A stretch of 57,307 nt of DNA from an uncultured bacterium (GCA_902788345.1 CADAJP010000008.1:1-57307); one strand, 5' to 3'; positions 25,601 through 34,074 are shown, numbered from the stretch's first letter. A program made the numbers and translations. Notes: generated by a model not told the origin, from the letters alone.

Positions 25601-25903
25601 GACAAAGATCAGATTGCAGGGCTTTTAACCGATTTACAAATGAGCAGTACAAAAGATACTCTTAACGAATTTTACGAAATCATGGGCATAAAAGAAGATA
25701 ATCCGCAGGATCCGGCTGAAGCTGTAAAAAAAAATGGTAACGTAAACGGCGGAGATGACCATATGGCAAGGCTAATGCAAAACATGAAAGATGCCAGCAA
25801 AAACAATGAAATTGCCCTGTCATCAAATATTGTCGGCGGTTCAAGTTACAGATTTCCTGAAGGAACAAAGAAAAAACTTGACCCAAAAGAGTTTTGGGGA
25901 TAA
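22670..25903 (+). CDS. Large coiled-coil-rich hypothetical protein
   Basis: 1077 residues, the largest protein here. The N-terminal 90 residues are proline- and threonine-rich and disordered. The middle (about 95-700) consists of charged helices with many Lys/Glu/Ala heptad-like stretches. Two long coiled-coil blocks follow (about 790-880), then a helical domain to about 1010 and a glycine-rich C-terminal tail ending in KKLDPKEFWG. No signal peptide, membrane segment or enzymatic motif. It may be a scaffold or an exported structural protein. The gene is AT-rich with the local codon use, so there is no sign of recent transfer. Not recognised. Confidence 0.75.
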   Translation: MALDFYNEEYNKPKVATPEITTTGTPSVSSAPEPTKAPIPIAEKKDEDNKGIGISKGDDSAPDSQVKTIEDEYYTLYKKKCEGTATEEELKKYEEIKAGYEASAQKNATATTETQKDDKAEVKKTPEQEKKHNEYAELYQESGTDYEKTSRVLDKYLTENNESYAKLKESYGHAKNKTEKNKIEQQMKKQRDKLIHDWQAVVNPGIDNSKLSVRLRQRGIREIGKIFAYAGEKGIKQDSEELRDKKFISDIKSNRYEIEKIETAIQSIDFEAAKDNPDLVIKEFAQAMLKDDVKYNSLTGEAQEKYLQEKIASTISDRIGMKFSAEELQNNPRIAVLKKVMVSIIKKAKENGSDINKILNNKSILADELIKNMKKYEAEINKLPENERRDAKRFLTHIIISKKINKDIEKDGAITERDIYNNLKKRSVEEKNLNEDEKDLLRYLERINKHNPAILNQEFDYTSAVSMSIVLGEKLNKIGERYSAYIDEGKTSNERITRLADVAAKFRGTNKASTILTDIITRYEAKNGSIEKELISNKKLRNSTLYAAYIANINLDANDPESRIAAVNSHKLLKKMGKLSTAEAIAYKNSISGWSENDHIRMGKEKEYRNVLSENKQLRSLNTQVVLANFSDDSIRNIQKENIKTGDKKFNTLYSQSLIESADPKRQISLSKELLSLHDSATTEGIAAAEQSVDSSVREEYSKALNNEINSGYYTTEQKANFQTARETGQTSFERTQSSEGAKSEASNLNNKTTSPISSSTPEAGVRPTKVTISTIYISQESKTYAREIKTTLAQLDSENKKAEAMKKAADNIAKIQKDAIEREYTKAEQQKIQEQKQAVETAQKENAKKSEEKLESDLAKAVDTSIEEIKEELPTSPEAAEVQKAFGEMFNELKAYAKAGQIDQVYSLLGKIPKAQEKFLEKLATKHISTITHFIKTADKAVIRQLCELNPSLIAVLDKSTLLEIGISKAKIIKYGDKDQIAGLLTDLQMSSTKDTLNEFYEIMGIKEDNPQDPAEAVKKNGNVNGGDDHMARLMQNMKDASKNNEIALSSNIVGGSSYRFPEGTKKKLDPKEFWG

Positions 25904-25989
25904 CTCTTGATTTAAAAATATTTTTGTGTTGTAATTTTCTTACAGGGAGTAAATTTTACCCCGAGTCCACTTGAAAGAAGACAATTTAA

Positions 25990-26865
25990 TTGCCGAAAAA
26001 AGAAATTACAATAGCGAAATACGCAGGGTTTTGTTACGGAGTTAAACGAGCTGTCGAATCCGTTAATAAATTAAAATCCCAAAATCCTGATAAAAAAATA
26101 TATATACTTGGAGAACTGATACATAATTCTCAGGTTATTGGCGAACTGGAAAATTCCGGAATTCATACAGTGGAAGAAATTCCTCAAACAAACGACTGCG
26201 GGATTTGTGTTATCAGAACACACGGACAGACTCCTCAAACATTTAAAGCCATTGAAAATGCAGGATTAGAAGTTTTTGATTTAACCTGTCCCGATGTCAA
26301 GAAAGTTCAGCAAAAAGCTGTCAAGCTTGTTAAGGAAGGTTATTATCTTGTTATTGTGGGCAAAGAAGAACATCCTGAAGTTACGGCAATAAAAGCAAAT
26401 GCCCAACAATTCGGTTCAAATATTATTGTTGCAGAAAATACCGAACAAATTAAACCGTATGAAAAAGAATTAAAAGAGCACAAAAAGATTGGTATAGTTG
26501 TTCAGACAACCCAAATGCTTTCAACATTAAACCCTGTTGTTGAATATTTGACATCAATATCAAAAGAACTGCATATTGCAAATACTATTTGCCCCAGTAC
26601 ATCTTTAAGACAAAATGAAGCTCTGCAAATGGCAAAAGAAAATGATTTAATGATTGTTGTCGGTTCAAAAAACAGTGCAAATACAACTCATCTGGCACAA
26701 ATAACAAATAAAATTACAACAACAATTCACATTGAATCAGCTGCAGAACTTGATTTATACAAAGATACAATCGAAAAAAGTAAAAAAATCGGGATTACAG
26801 CAGGTGCTTCAACCCCGCAGAGTTTAATAGAAAATGTACTCAACTGCTTATCGGAGGTCGCATAG
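25990..26865 (+). CDS. ispH: 4-hydroxy-3-methylbut-2-enyl diphosphate reductase
   Basis: 291 residues. Catalyses the last step of the non-mevalonate isoprenoid pathway, giving IPP and DMAPP. The three Fe-S-cluster cysteines are present: AGFCYGVKRAV (near residue 13), FDLTCPDVKK (about 97) and NTICPSTSLRQ (about 195), along with EHPEVTAI (His in the substrate pocket) and GITAGASTP. Start is TTG at 25990 with a modest ribosome binding site (AAAGAAG); no closer ATG exists. It is 3 bases before a small lineage-specific gene. Function is confident. Confidence 0.95.
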   Translation: MPKKEITIAKYAGFCYGVKRAVESVNKLKSQNPDKKIYILGELIHNSQVIGELENSGIHTVEEIPQTNDCGICVIRTHGQTPQTFKAIENAGLEVFDLTCPDVKKVQQKAVKLVKEGYYLVIVGKEEHPEVTAIKANAQQFGSNIIVAENTEQIKPYEKELKEHKKIGIVVQTTQMLSTLNPVVEYLTSISKELHIANTICPSTSLRQNEALQMAKENDLMIVVGSKNSANTTHLAQITNKITTTIHIESAAELDLYKDTIEKSKKIGITAGASTPQSLIENVLNCLSEVA

Positions 26866-26868
26866 AAT

Positions 26869-27207
26869 ATGAGAACAGAACCCGTAAATAATTTGAATTT
26901 TAACGGTATTTATAAATTAAAATTCACAAAAAATGGAAATGTAAATAAAAGTATTGATGATTTTATTTCCGCACATGATTATGTATTAAGAAAAACAAAA
27001 ATCTTTCAGGAAAATAATGAAAATTATATGTATGTCATCACAACTGAGGGAAAGTTGGATGAAACAATATTTGAAAAAGATTTGCGAGATATAAAAGTTC
27101 CATTCTGGAAGTCATTATCAATAAACAGTTTATTAAACAAAAGCATTGTTGATAATTTGTTTGATTTAACAAAGAAAAAACAAGGCAAAGAAAATTGGAT
27201 TATATAA
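26869..27207 (+). CDS. Small lineage-type protein with NLNFNG tag
   Basis: 112 residues, no signal peptide. The N terminus is NNLNFNGIYKLKF, a close match to the F-x-G tag family in this window (see findings). The remainder is a compact domain with alternating strands and helices, ending in a lysine-rich tail. It follows ispH by three bases and precedes the ribosomal protein S1 gene by 53, so it probably shares their transcript. Ribosome binding site GGAGG overlaps the end of ispH. Function unknown. Confidence 0.75.
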   Translation: MRTEPVNNLNFNGIYKLKFTKNGNVNKSIDDFISAHDYVLRKTKIFQENNENYMYVITTEGKLDETIFEKDLRDIKVPFWKSLSINSLLNKSIVDNLFDLTKKKQGKENWII

Positions 27208-27260
27208 AAAGAAATTCTGAAAACAAATCAGAATAACACATAGAAAAGGAGAAAATAAAA

Positions 27261-28358
27261 ATGACACAAGCAACATTAGACGAATTTGAAAAGTTATTGG
27301 AAGAAAGCTTTTCAAAAGCACACACAGTCGCTGACATTGTTGAAGGAACAATCCTTCGTAAAGAAAAAGACGGTTACTTAGTAAGCGTTCACGGTACAAA
27401 AACAGAAGCATTCTTACCGGAAAAAGAAGTTTCATCTTCAGAAGATGCAGCTGAATTAGAAATCGGCGATACTAAAGAATTTTATGTATTAAAAGAAGAA
27501 ACAGACGAAGACGGAATGCTTTTATCACTTAAAAGACTTGCATTTGCTCAGGCTTGGGCTCAACTTAATGATGCAAAAGTTCAGGGCGATACAATCCTTG
27601 CAAAAGTTGTTAACGTTGTTAAGGGTGGTGTTTTAGTTGATGTAGCGGATTTAAAAGGTTTTATCCCTTCTTCTCAATTAAGAACAGGTACACCGTTTGA
27701 CGGTTTATTAGATCAAAAAATTGAAGTTAAAGTATTAGAAGCTGACCCTAAGAAAAACAAACTTATCTTATCTCAAAGACAAGCTATTGCAGAACAAAGA
27801 GATCAGGTTGTAGATAATATTCTTTCTACACTTGAAGAAGGTATGGTTGTTAAAGGTGAAGTTGTAAGAATTGCAGACTTTGGTGCATTTATCGACATCA
27901 ACGGAATTGACGGTTTACTTCCTATTTCTGAAATTTCTTGGTCAAGAATTAAACACCCTTCAGATGTTATTTCTTTAGGCGAAACTTTAGAAGTTAAAAT
28001 CATTAAAATTGATAGCGAATTAAAGAGAATTTCATTATCTTTAAAGAGAATGGGCGAAGATCCATGGACTCAAATCGAAGGTCAGTTCTCTGAAGGTCAG
28101 GTTATCACAGGTACTGTTAATAAAGTTACCGGTTTTGGTGCATTTATTAATATCTTCCCTGGAGTTGAAGCATTATTACCTGTAGCTGAAATGGCTGAAG
28201 AAAATGTTAATCCGTTTAACAGATTCAAAGTTGGTGACAGCGTAGAAGTTCTTATCAAGAAATTCACTCCGCAAGAACACAGAATTGCTTTAAGCATTAA
28301 AGATATAGGCAAAGAACAAGAATCTGCTGCAGAATCAACTGAAGAAACAGCTGAATAA
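27261..28358 (+). CDS. rpsA: 30S ribosomal protein S1
   Basis: 365 residues with four S1 (OB-fold) repeats: about 20-90, 105-170, 190-255 and 275-345. Repeats 3 and 4 carry typical motifs such as VVRIADFGAFIDINGIDGLLP and VNKVTGFGAFINIFPGVEALLP, with the last followed by the charged K-I-D-S-E-L-K-R-I-S-L-S block. Proteobacterial S1 has six repeats, but four-repeat forms occur elsewhere including cyanobacterial relatives. It promotes initiation by binding mRNA. Strong ribosome binding site AAAAGGAG. Ends in an intrinsic terminator at 28404. Confidence 0.93.
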   Translation: MTQATLDEFEKLLEESFSKAHTVADIVEGTILRKEKDGYLVSVHGTKTEAFLPEKEVSSSEDAAELEIGDTKEFYVLKEETDEDGMLLSLKRLAFAQAWAQLNDAKVQGDTILAKVVNVVKGGVLVDVADLKGFIPSSQLRTGTPFDGLLDQKIEVKVLEADPKKNKLILSQRQAIAEQRDQVVDNILSTLEEGMVVKGEVVRIADFGAFIDINGIDGLLPISEISWSRIKHPSDVISLGETLEVKIIKIDSELKRISLSLKRMGEDPWTQIEGQFSEGQVITGTVNKVTGFGAFINIFPGVEALLPVAEMAEENVNPFNRFKVGDSVEVLIKKFTPQEHRIALSIKDIGKEQESAAESTEETAE

Positions 28359-28403
28359 TATAAATTTAATTGACCAGCCGCAAGGCGAAGCAATCAAATA
28401 ATA

Positions 28404-28455
28404 AAAACCGTTTATGAAAACCTGAACAAAATTCAGAAAGACATAAACGGTTTTT
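28404..28455. terminator. Terminator after rpsA, possibly bidirectional
   Basis: AAAACCGTTTATG (28404-28416) pairs with CATAAACGGTTTT (28442-28454), and the loop holds a smaller CTGAA ... TTCAG hairpin. The plus strand continues in TTTTTG. On the minus strand the corresponding arm ends in a run that could also end the PHP gene transcript. Confidence 0.8.
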
Positions 28456-28465
28456 GTATTTCACA

Positions 28466-29092
28466 CTAAATTTGAGCTGAATGACAATCTGTTCCGCCGG
28501 TTTTAATTAAGCCGTATTTATCCGCAATTTGTTCAATCTTTGAAAGCGGGGCAAATTTCATATATTTTCTCCATCTTGGGTAAGGATAATATACTTCAAC
28601 CCCATCAAGACCAATATCTTTTAAATCCTTTATAAATGTATCCATATTTAACGCCCAGCAGCATGCCGGATGAGCAATAACAGCAATACCGCCTGCACTA
28701 TGAATAGCATTTATTAAATCTTTTATATTTCTTCTTGAAAAAATACGTACAATATCTTTTTCGGTACCATTTTTATCTTTTGAATAGAATTTTTGCATAC
28801 ACTCGGCATTAACATCAATTCCGTATGCAAGCAAGTGAAGAAATATATATTTATACCAAACATCAAACTCAACTCCTGTAATTACGCCGTCATATTCATT
28901 ATCAATATAACCCCCAACGGTATTATGATCGGTGATTGAAATATATTTATAGTTCTTTTCTTTTGCTTGTTTTATAAGGCTGTTAAAATCACCCTTACCG
29001 TCAGAATAAGTTGTGTGAATATGCAAATTCACGCAATTATGTTCATAGTCGTCTTTTGTAAATGATTTTATTAATTCTTTTATATCAGTCAT
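28466..29092 (-). CDS. PHP-domain phosphoesterase
   Basis: 208 residues. The PHP-domain metal motifs are seen in order: HIHTTYSDG, ITDHNTV, GVEFDV, AHPACCW and GGTDCHSAQ. The family hydrolyses phosphoesters with a trinuclear metal centre; small stand-alone members include nucleotide and amino-phosphate phosphatases. No partner domain is attached. It converges with rpsA (separated by the bidirectional terminator) and diverges from the membrane protein gene at 29144. The start at 29092 has a weak ribosome binding site. Substrate unknown. Confidence 0.88.
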   Translation of the reverse strand: MTDIKELIKSFTKDDYEHNCVNLHIHTTYSDGKGDFNSLIKQAKEKNYKYISITDHNTVGGYIDNEYDGVITGVEFDVWYKYIFLHLLAYGIDVNAECMQKFYSKDKNGTEKDIVRIFSRRNIKDLINAIHSAGGIAVIAHPACCWALNMDTFIKDLKDIGLDGVEVYYPYPRWRKYMKFAPLSKIEQIADKYGLIKTGGTDCHSAQI

Positions 29093-29143
29093 GTTTTTAT
29101 AAATATATTTGTAATAAAATAATTATACATAAAAGGAGAGTGC

Positions 29144-30091
29144 ATGTCTAAACCAATAATCCGAAACAGTATATGGTCAGTATTATTTGAGGGTATAAAA
29201 ATATACATTTCAAATATTGATAAGTTTGTATTATTCATGCTGTTTCCTGTTTTTGGCCAGCTAATCGGACTTGCCCTGACCTTTGGGCTTACAATAGGTC
29301 TTGCATCAAAAGTTGCACAAAAAGCTCACAGTATGACAAGTGCAATGGCATTTATTTTTCTTCTTGCACTACCGGGATTGCTGGTATTTATGAAAGCATT
29401 TTGGGATTATATGGTTGCATATGTTGCACTTAATTCAATGACTCAGGGAGCCTTAACAACCGGCAGAGTTTATGACTTTCAATCTCACAGAGAAGTCGCA
29501 ACCAGACGAGCATTCAAATATATCGGATTTTTACTTGCTATAGGTGTTTTAACAGCAGGTTTATCTTTCTGCACAATTATACCGGTTTTAGGACTTATAC
29601 CGCCGTTAATAATATGGATTTATTTTATACTTGTATATCAAATCTTTACGTTTGAAGAAGACCTGTCAATTAAAGAATGTTTTACACGCAGTTATAATCT
29701 TATAAAAGGCGACTGGGCAAGAACCTTCTTACTTATGTTTATACTTGGATTTTTCTCGGTATATATAATCACTATCGGGGTTACGGTTATTTTTGATTTA
29801 TTTAGATTAACCGCTCCGATATCGTCAGTTTTTAATGTCGTTGGAGAAACTTTACCGCTTGATTATGCGAACAAAGCATTAAGCTATCTGCATTTGAAAA
29901 CTATTACGGTAGAATTTATATCCCAAACAATATTCACCTGCATTTTAAGTATGATAGTTGCCGAATTAAGCCTTCCGATAAGAAGTATTTGCTATACACT
30001 CTGGTATGCAAATTTGTCATACTTAAAAGACGGCAGAGAAGAAAAACCGAAAAAACAACGTAAAACTAAAAGAAATAAAGACGAAGAATAA
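29144..30091 (+). CDS. Polytopic membrane protein (GDPD-membrane-domain-like)
   Basis: 315 residues with about six membrane segments. The central pattern FEEDLSIKECFTRSYNLIKGDWARTF resembles the E-x-S-x-x-E-A-L-x-R-S-W-x-L-x-x-G-N motif of the glycerophosphoryl diester phosphodiesterase membrane-domain/DUF975 type of proteins. The C terminus is a strongly basic cytoplasmic tail (KPKKQRKTKRNKDEE). No catalytic residues are visible, so a structural or transporter-related role is possible. Strong ribosome binding site AAAAGGAG. The next gene's start directly follows its stop. Confidence 0.75.
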   Translation: MSKPIIRNSIWSVLFEGIKIYISNIDKFVLFMLFPVFGQLIGLALTFGLTIGLASKVAQKAHSMTSAMAFIFLLALPGLLVFMKAFWDYMVAYVALNSMTQGALTTGRVYDFQSHREVATRRAFKYIGFLLAIGVLTAGLSFCTIIPVLGLIPPLIIWIYFILVYQIFTFEEDLSIKECFTRSYNLIKGDWARTFLLMFILGFFSVYIITIGVTVIFDLFRLTAPISSVFNVVGETLPLDYANKALSYLHLKTITVEFISQTIFTCILSMIVAELSLPIRSICYTLWYANLSYLKDGREEKPKKQRKTKRNKDEE

Positions 30092-30322
30092 ATGTTCATA
30101 TGTAAAAATTGCAAATCGAAAGATAAATTTGAACTTATGTTTTCTCCCGAATACATGGGAGAAAAAAAATTTTCGCAAAGATATAACGAAAAAGGAGATA
30201 TAGAAATAACCGTTGACGGATATACCTTTATTCCTGATTTGCAATTTATGAATCAACATGCCGTATGTAAATATTGCGGACAAATCTACATGTGGGATTA
30301 TGATTACGACTTAAACACCTAA
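30092..30322 (+). CDS. Small zinc-ribbon protein
   Basis: 76 residues. Begins MFICKNCKS with a CxxC (residues 4-7) and later has CKYCGQIYMWDYD with a second CxxC near residue 58-61, forming a likely four-cysteine zinc ribbon. An acidic C-terminal tail follows. The ATG starts directly after the stop of the membrane protein gene, so it is translationally coupled to it. Its role is unknown; small zinc ribbons often act as adapters or RNA-binding modules. Confidence 0.75.
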   Translation: MFICKNCKSKDKFELMFSPEYMGEKKFSQRYNEKGDIEITVDGYTFIPDLQFMNQHAVCKYCGQIYMWDYDYDLNT

Positions 30323-30463
30323 ATATAAAATATTAATGAATGTAAAATTATTCATAAGAACTAGTTAAATAGTATTAATATTTTTATCTGTTTGTGGTAT
30401 ATATATTATGTACATAAATGTATTATATTGTATTTGATATATAGCTCAGAATGGAGGCAATTA

Positions 30464-32191
30464 ATGGCAACAGGACAATTTGTATTTATGTTACACTCAC
30501 ATTTACCTTTCTACAGAAAAGCAGGAATGTGGCCTTTTGGAGAAGAAAATTTATATGAATGTATGGCTGAAACATATGTTCCGTTAGTAAATGCTATCTC
30601 CGAATTATACTATGATGAAGGTATTAAGGCTAAGCTGACTGTAGGTATTACTCCTATTCTGGCTGAACAATTAAATGATGAACATTTAAAAAATGGTTTT
30701 GTAGAATATCTTGATGAAAAAATCAAGAGTGTTTCAAAAGATTTAGAAAGATATCCTGATGAAAAAGTACCTTATTCTCAGCATTTAAAATATCTTGCTA
30801 AATACTATTTTGATTGGTATTCAAATATCAAGACTTCATTCGTTGATAAATACAACAAAGATTTAATAGCTCAATTCAAAAAATTACAGGAATTAGGCTG
30901 TATTGAAATTACAACATCAGGTGCAACTCACGGATTTTCACCATTGCTTGCAACTGACAATAACTTAAATGCACAATTTAAAGTAGGTTCAGACACAACA
31001 AAAAGATTATTTGGTAAAAAAGCACAGGGTGCTTGGCTTCCTGAATGTGCATACCGTCAAGGTTATGAATACACAGGCAAAGACGGACAAAAACACTGGA
31101 GACCGGCTATTGAAGTTACCCTTCAAAATAACGATATTGAATACTTCTTTACGGAATCTCACGTTATTGAAGGCGGAAACTCAATAGGCTGCAGACGTGT
31201 TGTTGGTATTTACGGTAACATTGAATATATACCGTTGCCTGAAAGAGAACCAACCGGCTATGACACTTATTCTGCATACTGGTTGCCTGATGCACAGGTT
31301 GCAGTTATGGGAAGAAATGACAGAGCAGGTTATCAGGTTTGGTCAGCTGCTGACGGATACCCTGGTGACGGATGCTACAGAGAATTTCATAAAAAAGATG
31401 ACAAATCAGGAATGAACTACTGGAGAATAACATCTCCTACTACTGATTTGGGCGATAAAATGTTATATGATCCTGTTTTGGCATTAAATCAGGTTAATTC
31501 AAATTCAGATCACTATACAACGATGCTTTATCATTTATTAAATGACTACAAACAATCTCACGGTGGTAAAGAAGGTCTTGTAATGGTATCATTCGATACA
31601 GAATTGTATGGCCACTGGTGGTTTGAAGGTATTGAATTTATTAAACAGGTTATAAGAAAACTCAACAATTTCTTACCTCAAATTGAAAGAATGACTGCAG
31701 GAGAATACTTGAAAGCTCATCCGCCAACGGAAGCTATTCAAATTCCTGAATCATCATGGGGACAAGGCGGACACTTCTATGTATGGAATAATCATCTTAC
31801 AGAATGGATGTGGCCTATTATTCACTCTTGTGAAAAACGTATTACCGCTATAGCTGATAAATATCATACTATACCGGAAGATAAATTATTACACAGAGCC
31901 TTAAATCAACTTGCAAGAGAAAATCTGTTATTGCAAAGTTCTGACTGGCCGTTCTTAATCACAACATGGCAGGCTAAAGATTATGCTACAGACAGATTCA
32001 GAGAACACGTTGACAGATTTGAATTTATTGCTGATATGATTGAATCCGGCAGTATTGATGATGGCAAATTAAAAGAAATAGAAAGCATTGATAATTGCTT
32101 CAGCGATATAGATTACAGGGTATATTTACCGATTGAAGAAGGAGTAATTCCTCAACAATCAAAAAATCTTGCCCCTCTATATGCAGACTAA
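30464..32191 (+). CDS. GH57/DUF1957 1,4-alpha-glucan branching enzyme
   Basis: 575 residues. The start at 30464 follows GGAGG; an upstream in-frame start adds 24 residues without support. The GH57 signatures are present: LHSHLPFYRK, GATHGFSPLLA and WLPECAYRQGYE, where Glu194 is the catalytic nucleophile, and VSFDTELYGHWWFEGIEF, which carries the catalytic Asp of the branching-enzyme type. The C-terminal DUF1957-type helical domain (LLQSSDWPFLITTWQAKDYA) is typical of branching enzymes rather than amylopullulanases. It would introduce alpha-1,6 branches in glycogen. A terminator follows at 32236. Confidence 0.92.
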   Translation: MATGQFVFMLHSHLPFYRKAGMWPFGEENLYECMAETYVPLVNAISELYYDEGIKAKLTVGITPILAEQLNDEHLKNGFVEYLDEKIKSVSKDLERYPDEKVPYSQHLKYLAKYYFDWYSNIKTSFVDKYNKDLIAQFKKLQELGCIEITTSGATHGFSPLLATDNNLNAQFKVGSDTTKRLFGKKAQGAWLPECAYRQGYEYTGKDGQKHWRPAIEVTLQNNDIEYFFTESHVIEGGNSIGCRRVVGIYGNIEYIPLPEREPTGYDTYSAYWLPDAQVAVMGRNDRAGYQVWSAADGYPGDGCYREFHKKDDKSGMNYWRITSPTTDLGDKMLYDPVLALNQVNSNSDHYTTMLYHLLNDYKQSHGGKEGLVMVSFDTELYGHWWFEGIEFIKQVIRKLNNFLPQIERMTAGEYLKAHPPTEAIQIPESSWGQGGHFYVWNNHLTEWMWPIIHSCEKRITAIADKYHTIPEDKLLHRALNQLARENLLLQSSDWPFLITTWQAKDYATDRFREHVDRFEFIADMIESGSIDDGKLKEIESIDNCFSDIDYRVYLPIEEGVIPQQSKNLAPLYAD

Positions 32192-32235
32192 AATATTACT
32201 AACAGACAACTTTTTACAATTCATTTTATATTACA

Positions 32236-32268
32236 AAGCCTTGAATTTATTTCAAGGTCTTTTTTTAT
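32236..32268 (+). terminator. Terminator after branching enzyme gene
   Basis: CCTTGAA (32239-32245), loop TTTAT, TTCAAGG (32251-32257), then TCTTTTTTT. The T tract is on the plus strand. It overlaps the end of the convergent transglycosylase gene. Confidence 0.7.
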
Positions 32269-33239
32269 GCAAGAAAACTGTTGTCACTCACATAGAAATT
32301 TTTAACTCTTTGGCTTAATTCAGCCATTGTAACTCGACCATCATTATTCAAATCTAATCCTGCATTTAACCTGTAGGCTGCTTCTCCTTTTGTCGCAAAA
32401 ACACCGGTCTTTGCTTTTGCAGGTCTAAATACCAGAGCATATAATTCACCGCCTGAAAGTTGTTTATTTTCAGAAAAACCAGCCTGTTTTTTAGTTTGTT
32501 TTAAATACCTTGCAACATAATCAAGCTGTTCAACAGGACTCATTTGTTTTAATTTTTCAACAGTTGTACCCAAGCCTTGTGCTGTTTTCGGCATAAATTG
32601 TATTAAACCCGTTGCATTCGTACTTTTATTAACAGCTGTAGATTTTATACCTGATTCGGCATTCATTACAGCAAGCAAATCTTTATAATTACAATTTATT
32701 TCATTAGCAATTCTCTTAACTTTTGAAAGAAATTCAGGCCCGTAACCACTTCCGTTAGAAACAACTTTTTCTTTCGGAGTTTCACTTTGCGAAGCTTGAG
32801 TTTGTTCAGAATCCGTACTTTGAGTCTGACCTAAATTTGTCCAGTTTGTAAAAGAATAAGGTAAAGTCATTCCGGAGAATAATGGAGGCCTCAAAGCAGA
32901 ACCGGTTAATGACGGCGGAGTTAAACCTGAATTAAGGAAATTATAACCGCTAAAATTACCATAACCCCCGTAACCATAAGAACCCAAACCGGTATTTAAA
33001 CCTGTACCGAAAGTTGACGCTCCGCTCAAACTTGGATTATAAGAAGACAATTGCATAGGATTATTTAAAAAATTATATCCTGAATATGACGGATTACCGA
33101 AACCTCCAAAATTATATGACGGAAATAATGACGGAGCAGAAAAATTATATCCCGACATAAAATTTCCGAAAGGATTTGATCCATATAAATATGGATTACT
33201 TAAATATCCGGACTGTCCAAAACCATAATATCCAAACAT
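32265..33239 (-). CDS. SLT-type lytic transglycosylase with EF-hand and glycine/tyrosine-rich N terminus
   Basis: 324 residues. The N-terminal 130 residues are glycine-, tyrosine-, asparagine- and phenylalanine-rich with repeated FGNP and GYNF-type units, lacking a Sec signal peptide. A Ser/Gln/Thr linker follows. Residues about 175-290 form the lytic transglycosylase domain (LAVMNAESGIKS with catalytic Glu, then NATGLIQFMPKTAQGLG). The C terminus has one canonical EF-hand loop DLNNDGRVTMAE. It would cleave peptidoglycan. The start is 19 bases from a GCAATT-N14-TACTTTATA element. Such low-complexity N termini fit an exported, possibly surface-attached enzyme with a non-Sec route. Confidence 0.88.
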   Translation of the reverse strand: MFGYYGFGQSGYLSNPYLYGSNPFGNFMSGYNFSAPSLFPSYNFGGFGNPSYSGYNFLNNPMQLSSYNPSLSGASTFGTGLNTGLGSYGYGGYGNFSGYNFLNSGLTPPSLTGSALRPPLFSGMTLPYSFTNWTNLGQTQSTDSEQTQASQSETPKEKVVSNGSGYGPEFLSKVKRIANEINCNYKDLLAVMNAESGIKSTAVNKSTNATGLIQFMPKTAQGLGTTVEKLKQMSPVEQLDYVARYLKQTKKQAGFSENKQLSGGELYALVFRPAKAKTGVFATKGEAAYRLNAGLDLNNDGRVTMAELSQRVKNFYVSDNSFLA

Positions 33240-33258
33240 ATACTCTTATCCTTATATA

Positions 33259-33287
33259 TATAAAGTATATTTTTTTTATTTAATTGC
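33259..33287 (-). promoter_or_regulatory. GCAATT-N14-TACTTTATA promoter-like element (copy 3)
   Basis: On the minus strand GCAATT (33287-33282), exactly 14 bases, then TACTTTATA (33267-33259), 19 bases before the ATG of the lytic transglycosylase at 33239. AT-rich spacer (AAATAAAAAAAATA). Confidence 0.7.
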
Positions 33288-33331
33288 TTTTAATAATCGT
33301 TATGTAAACAATTGTTAATAAGATTTCACAA

Positions 33332-33361
33332 TTGATTTATGGACTTAACTGTGTTTATAAT
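33332..33361 (+). promoter_or_regulatory. Sigma-70-type promoter of NrtR-like gene
   Basis: TTGATT (33332-33337), 18-base spacer, TATAAT (33356-33361), 33 bases before the ATG at 33394. It probably drives the five-gene run from 33394 to at least 36282. Confidence 0.6.
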
Positions 33362-33393
33362 AATATTATTATAGTGAAGAGTAAAGGTTAAGT

Positions 33394-34074
33394 ATGTTTA
33401 ATGAAACAAAAACGCATGAAATTACAGTTGACGTTGTAATTCTCACCATAAAAAACAATGCCCTTCAGGTACTGTTGGTAAAACGTACCAATGAACCGTT
33501 TAAAGATAAATGGGCAATTCCGGGAGGATATGTCAGATTATCAGAAAATCTTGATGATGCGGCTTTGCGCGTATTAAAAGAAAAAACAGCAGTAGATAAC
33601 ATTTATCTTGAACAGTTATACACCTTCGGTGATCCGTTAAGACACCCGAATGCAAGGGTTATTACATGCGCATACTTTGCACTCGTTCGCTCTGAAGACA
33701 TAAAAATTGTTTCATCTTCAGATTTGGGTTGGCATAAAGTGATGGACTTACCGCCGCTTGCGTTCGACCACAAAGAAATTATACAGTACTCATTAAAAAG
33801 AACAAGGGAAAGACTTGAAATTTGTCCGGTTGCATATCAGTTATTACCGGAAAAATTTACACTTACCGAAATGCAAAAAGCATATGAACTTATTATGCAG
33901 AAAAAACTTGATAAACGCAATTTCAGGAAAAAAGCTCTTTCTACAGACGGCTTATTGGAATTGGAAGAATATACAAAATCATCTTCAAAAAGACCTGCAA
34001 GGCTATATACTTTTGAAAGAATTGAATTAAATTCCAAAAGAGCTCATTTTATAAAAAAAGGAGATAAAAAGTAA
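33394..34074 (+). CDS. NrtR-like Nudix-domain transcriptional regulator
   Basis: 226 residues. The N-terminal Nudix fold (about 8-135) includes KWAIPGGYV, but the Nudix box (GGYVRLSENLDDAALRVLKEK) has only the G-x5-E start and one of the usual catalytic glutamates: the REUxEE part is RVLKEK. A C-terminal winged helix (about 155-215, FTLTEMQKAYELIM ... RARLYTFER) follows. This matches NrtR-type regulators, which use a non-catalytic Nudix domain to sense ADP-ribose or related NAD metabolites and repress their targets. It overlaps secG by one base and is first of a run toward mtnA. Confidence 0.82.
   Translation: MFNETKTHEITVDVVILTIKNNALQVLLVKRTNEPFKDKWAIPGGYVRLSENLDDAALRVLKEKTAVDNIYLEQLYTFGDPLRHPNARVITCAYFALVRSEDIKIVSSSDLGWHKVMDLPPLAFDHKEIIQYSLKRTRERLEICPVAYQLLPEKFTLTEMQKAYELIMQKKLDKRNFRKKALSTDGLLELEEYTKSSSKRPARLYTFERIELNSKRAHFIKKGDKK

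Noticed and set aside
32265..33239. Lytic transglycosylase as part of a phage lysis or conjugation module
   Set aside because: No holin, tail, VirB or relaxase genes are nearby, and the gene has its own promoter element shared with non-phage genes.
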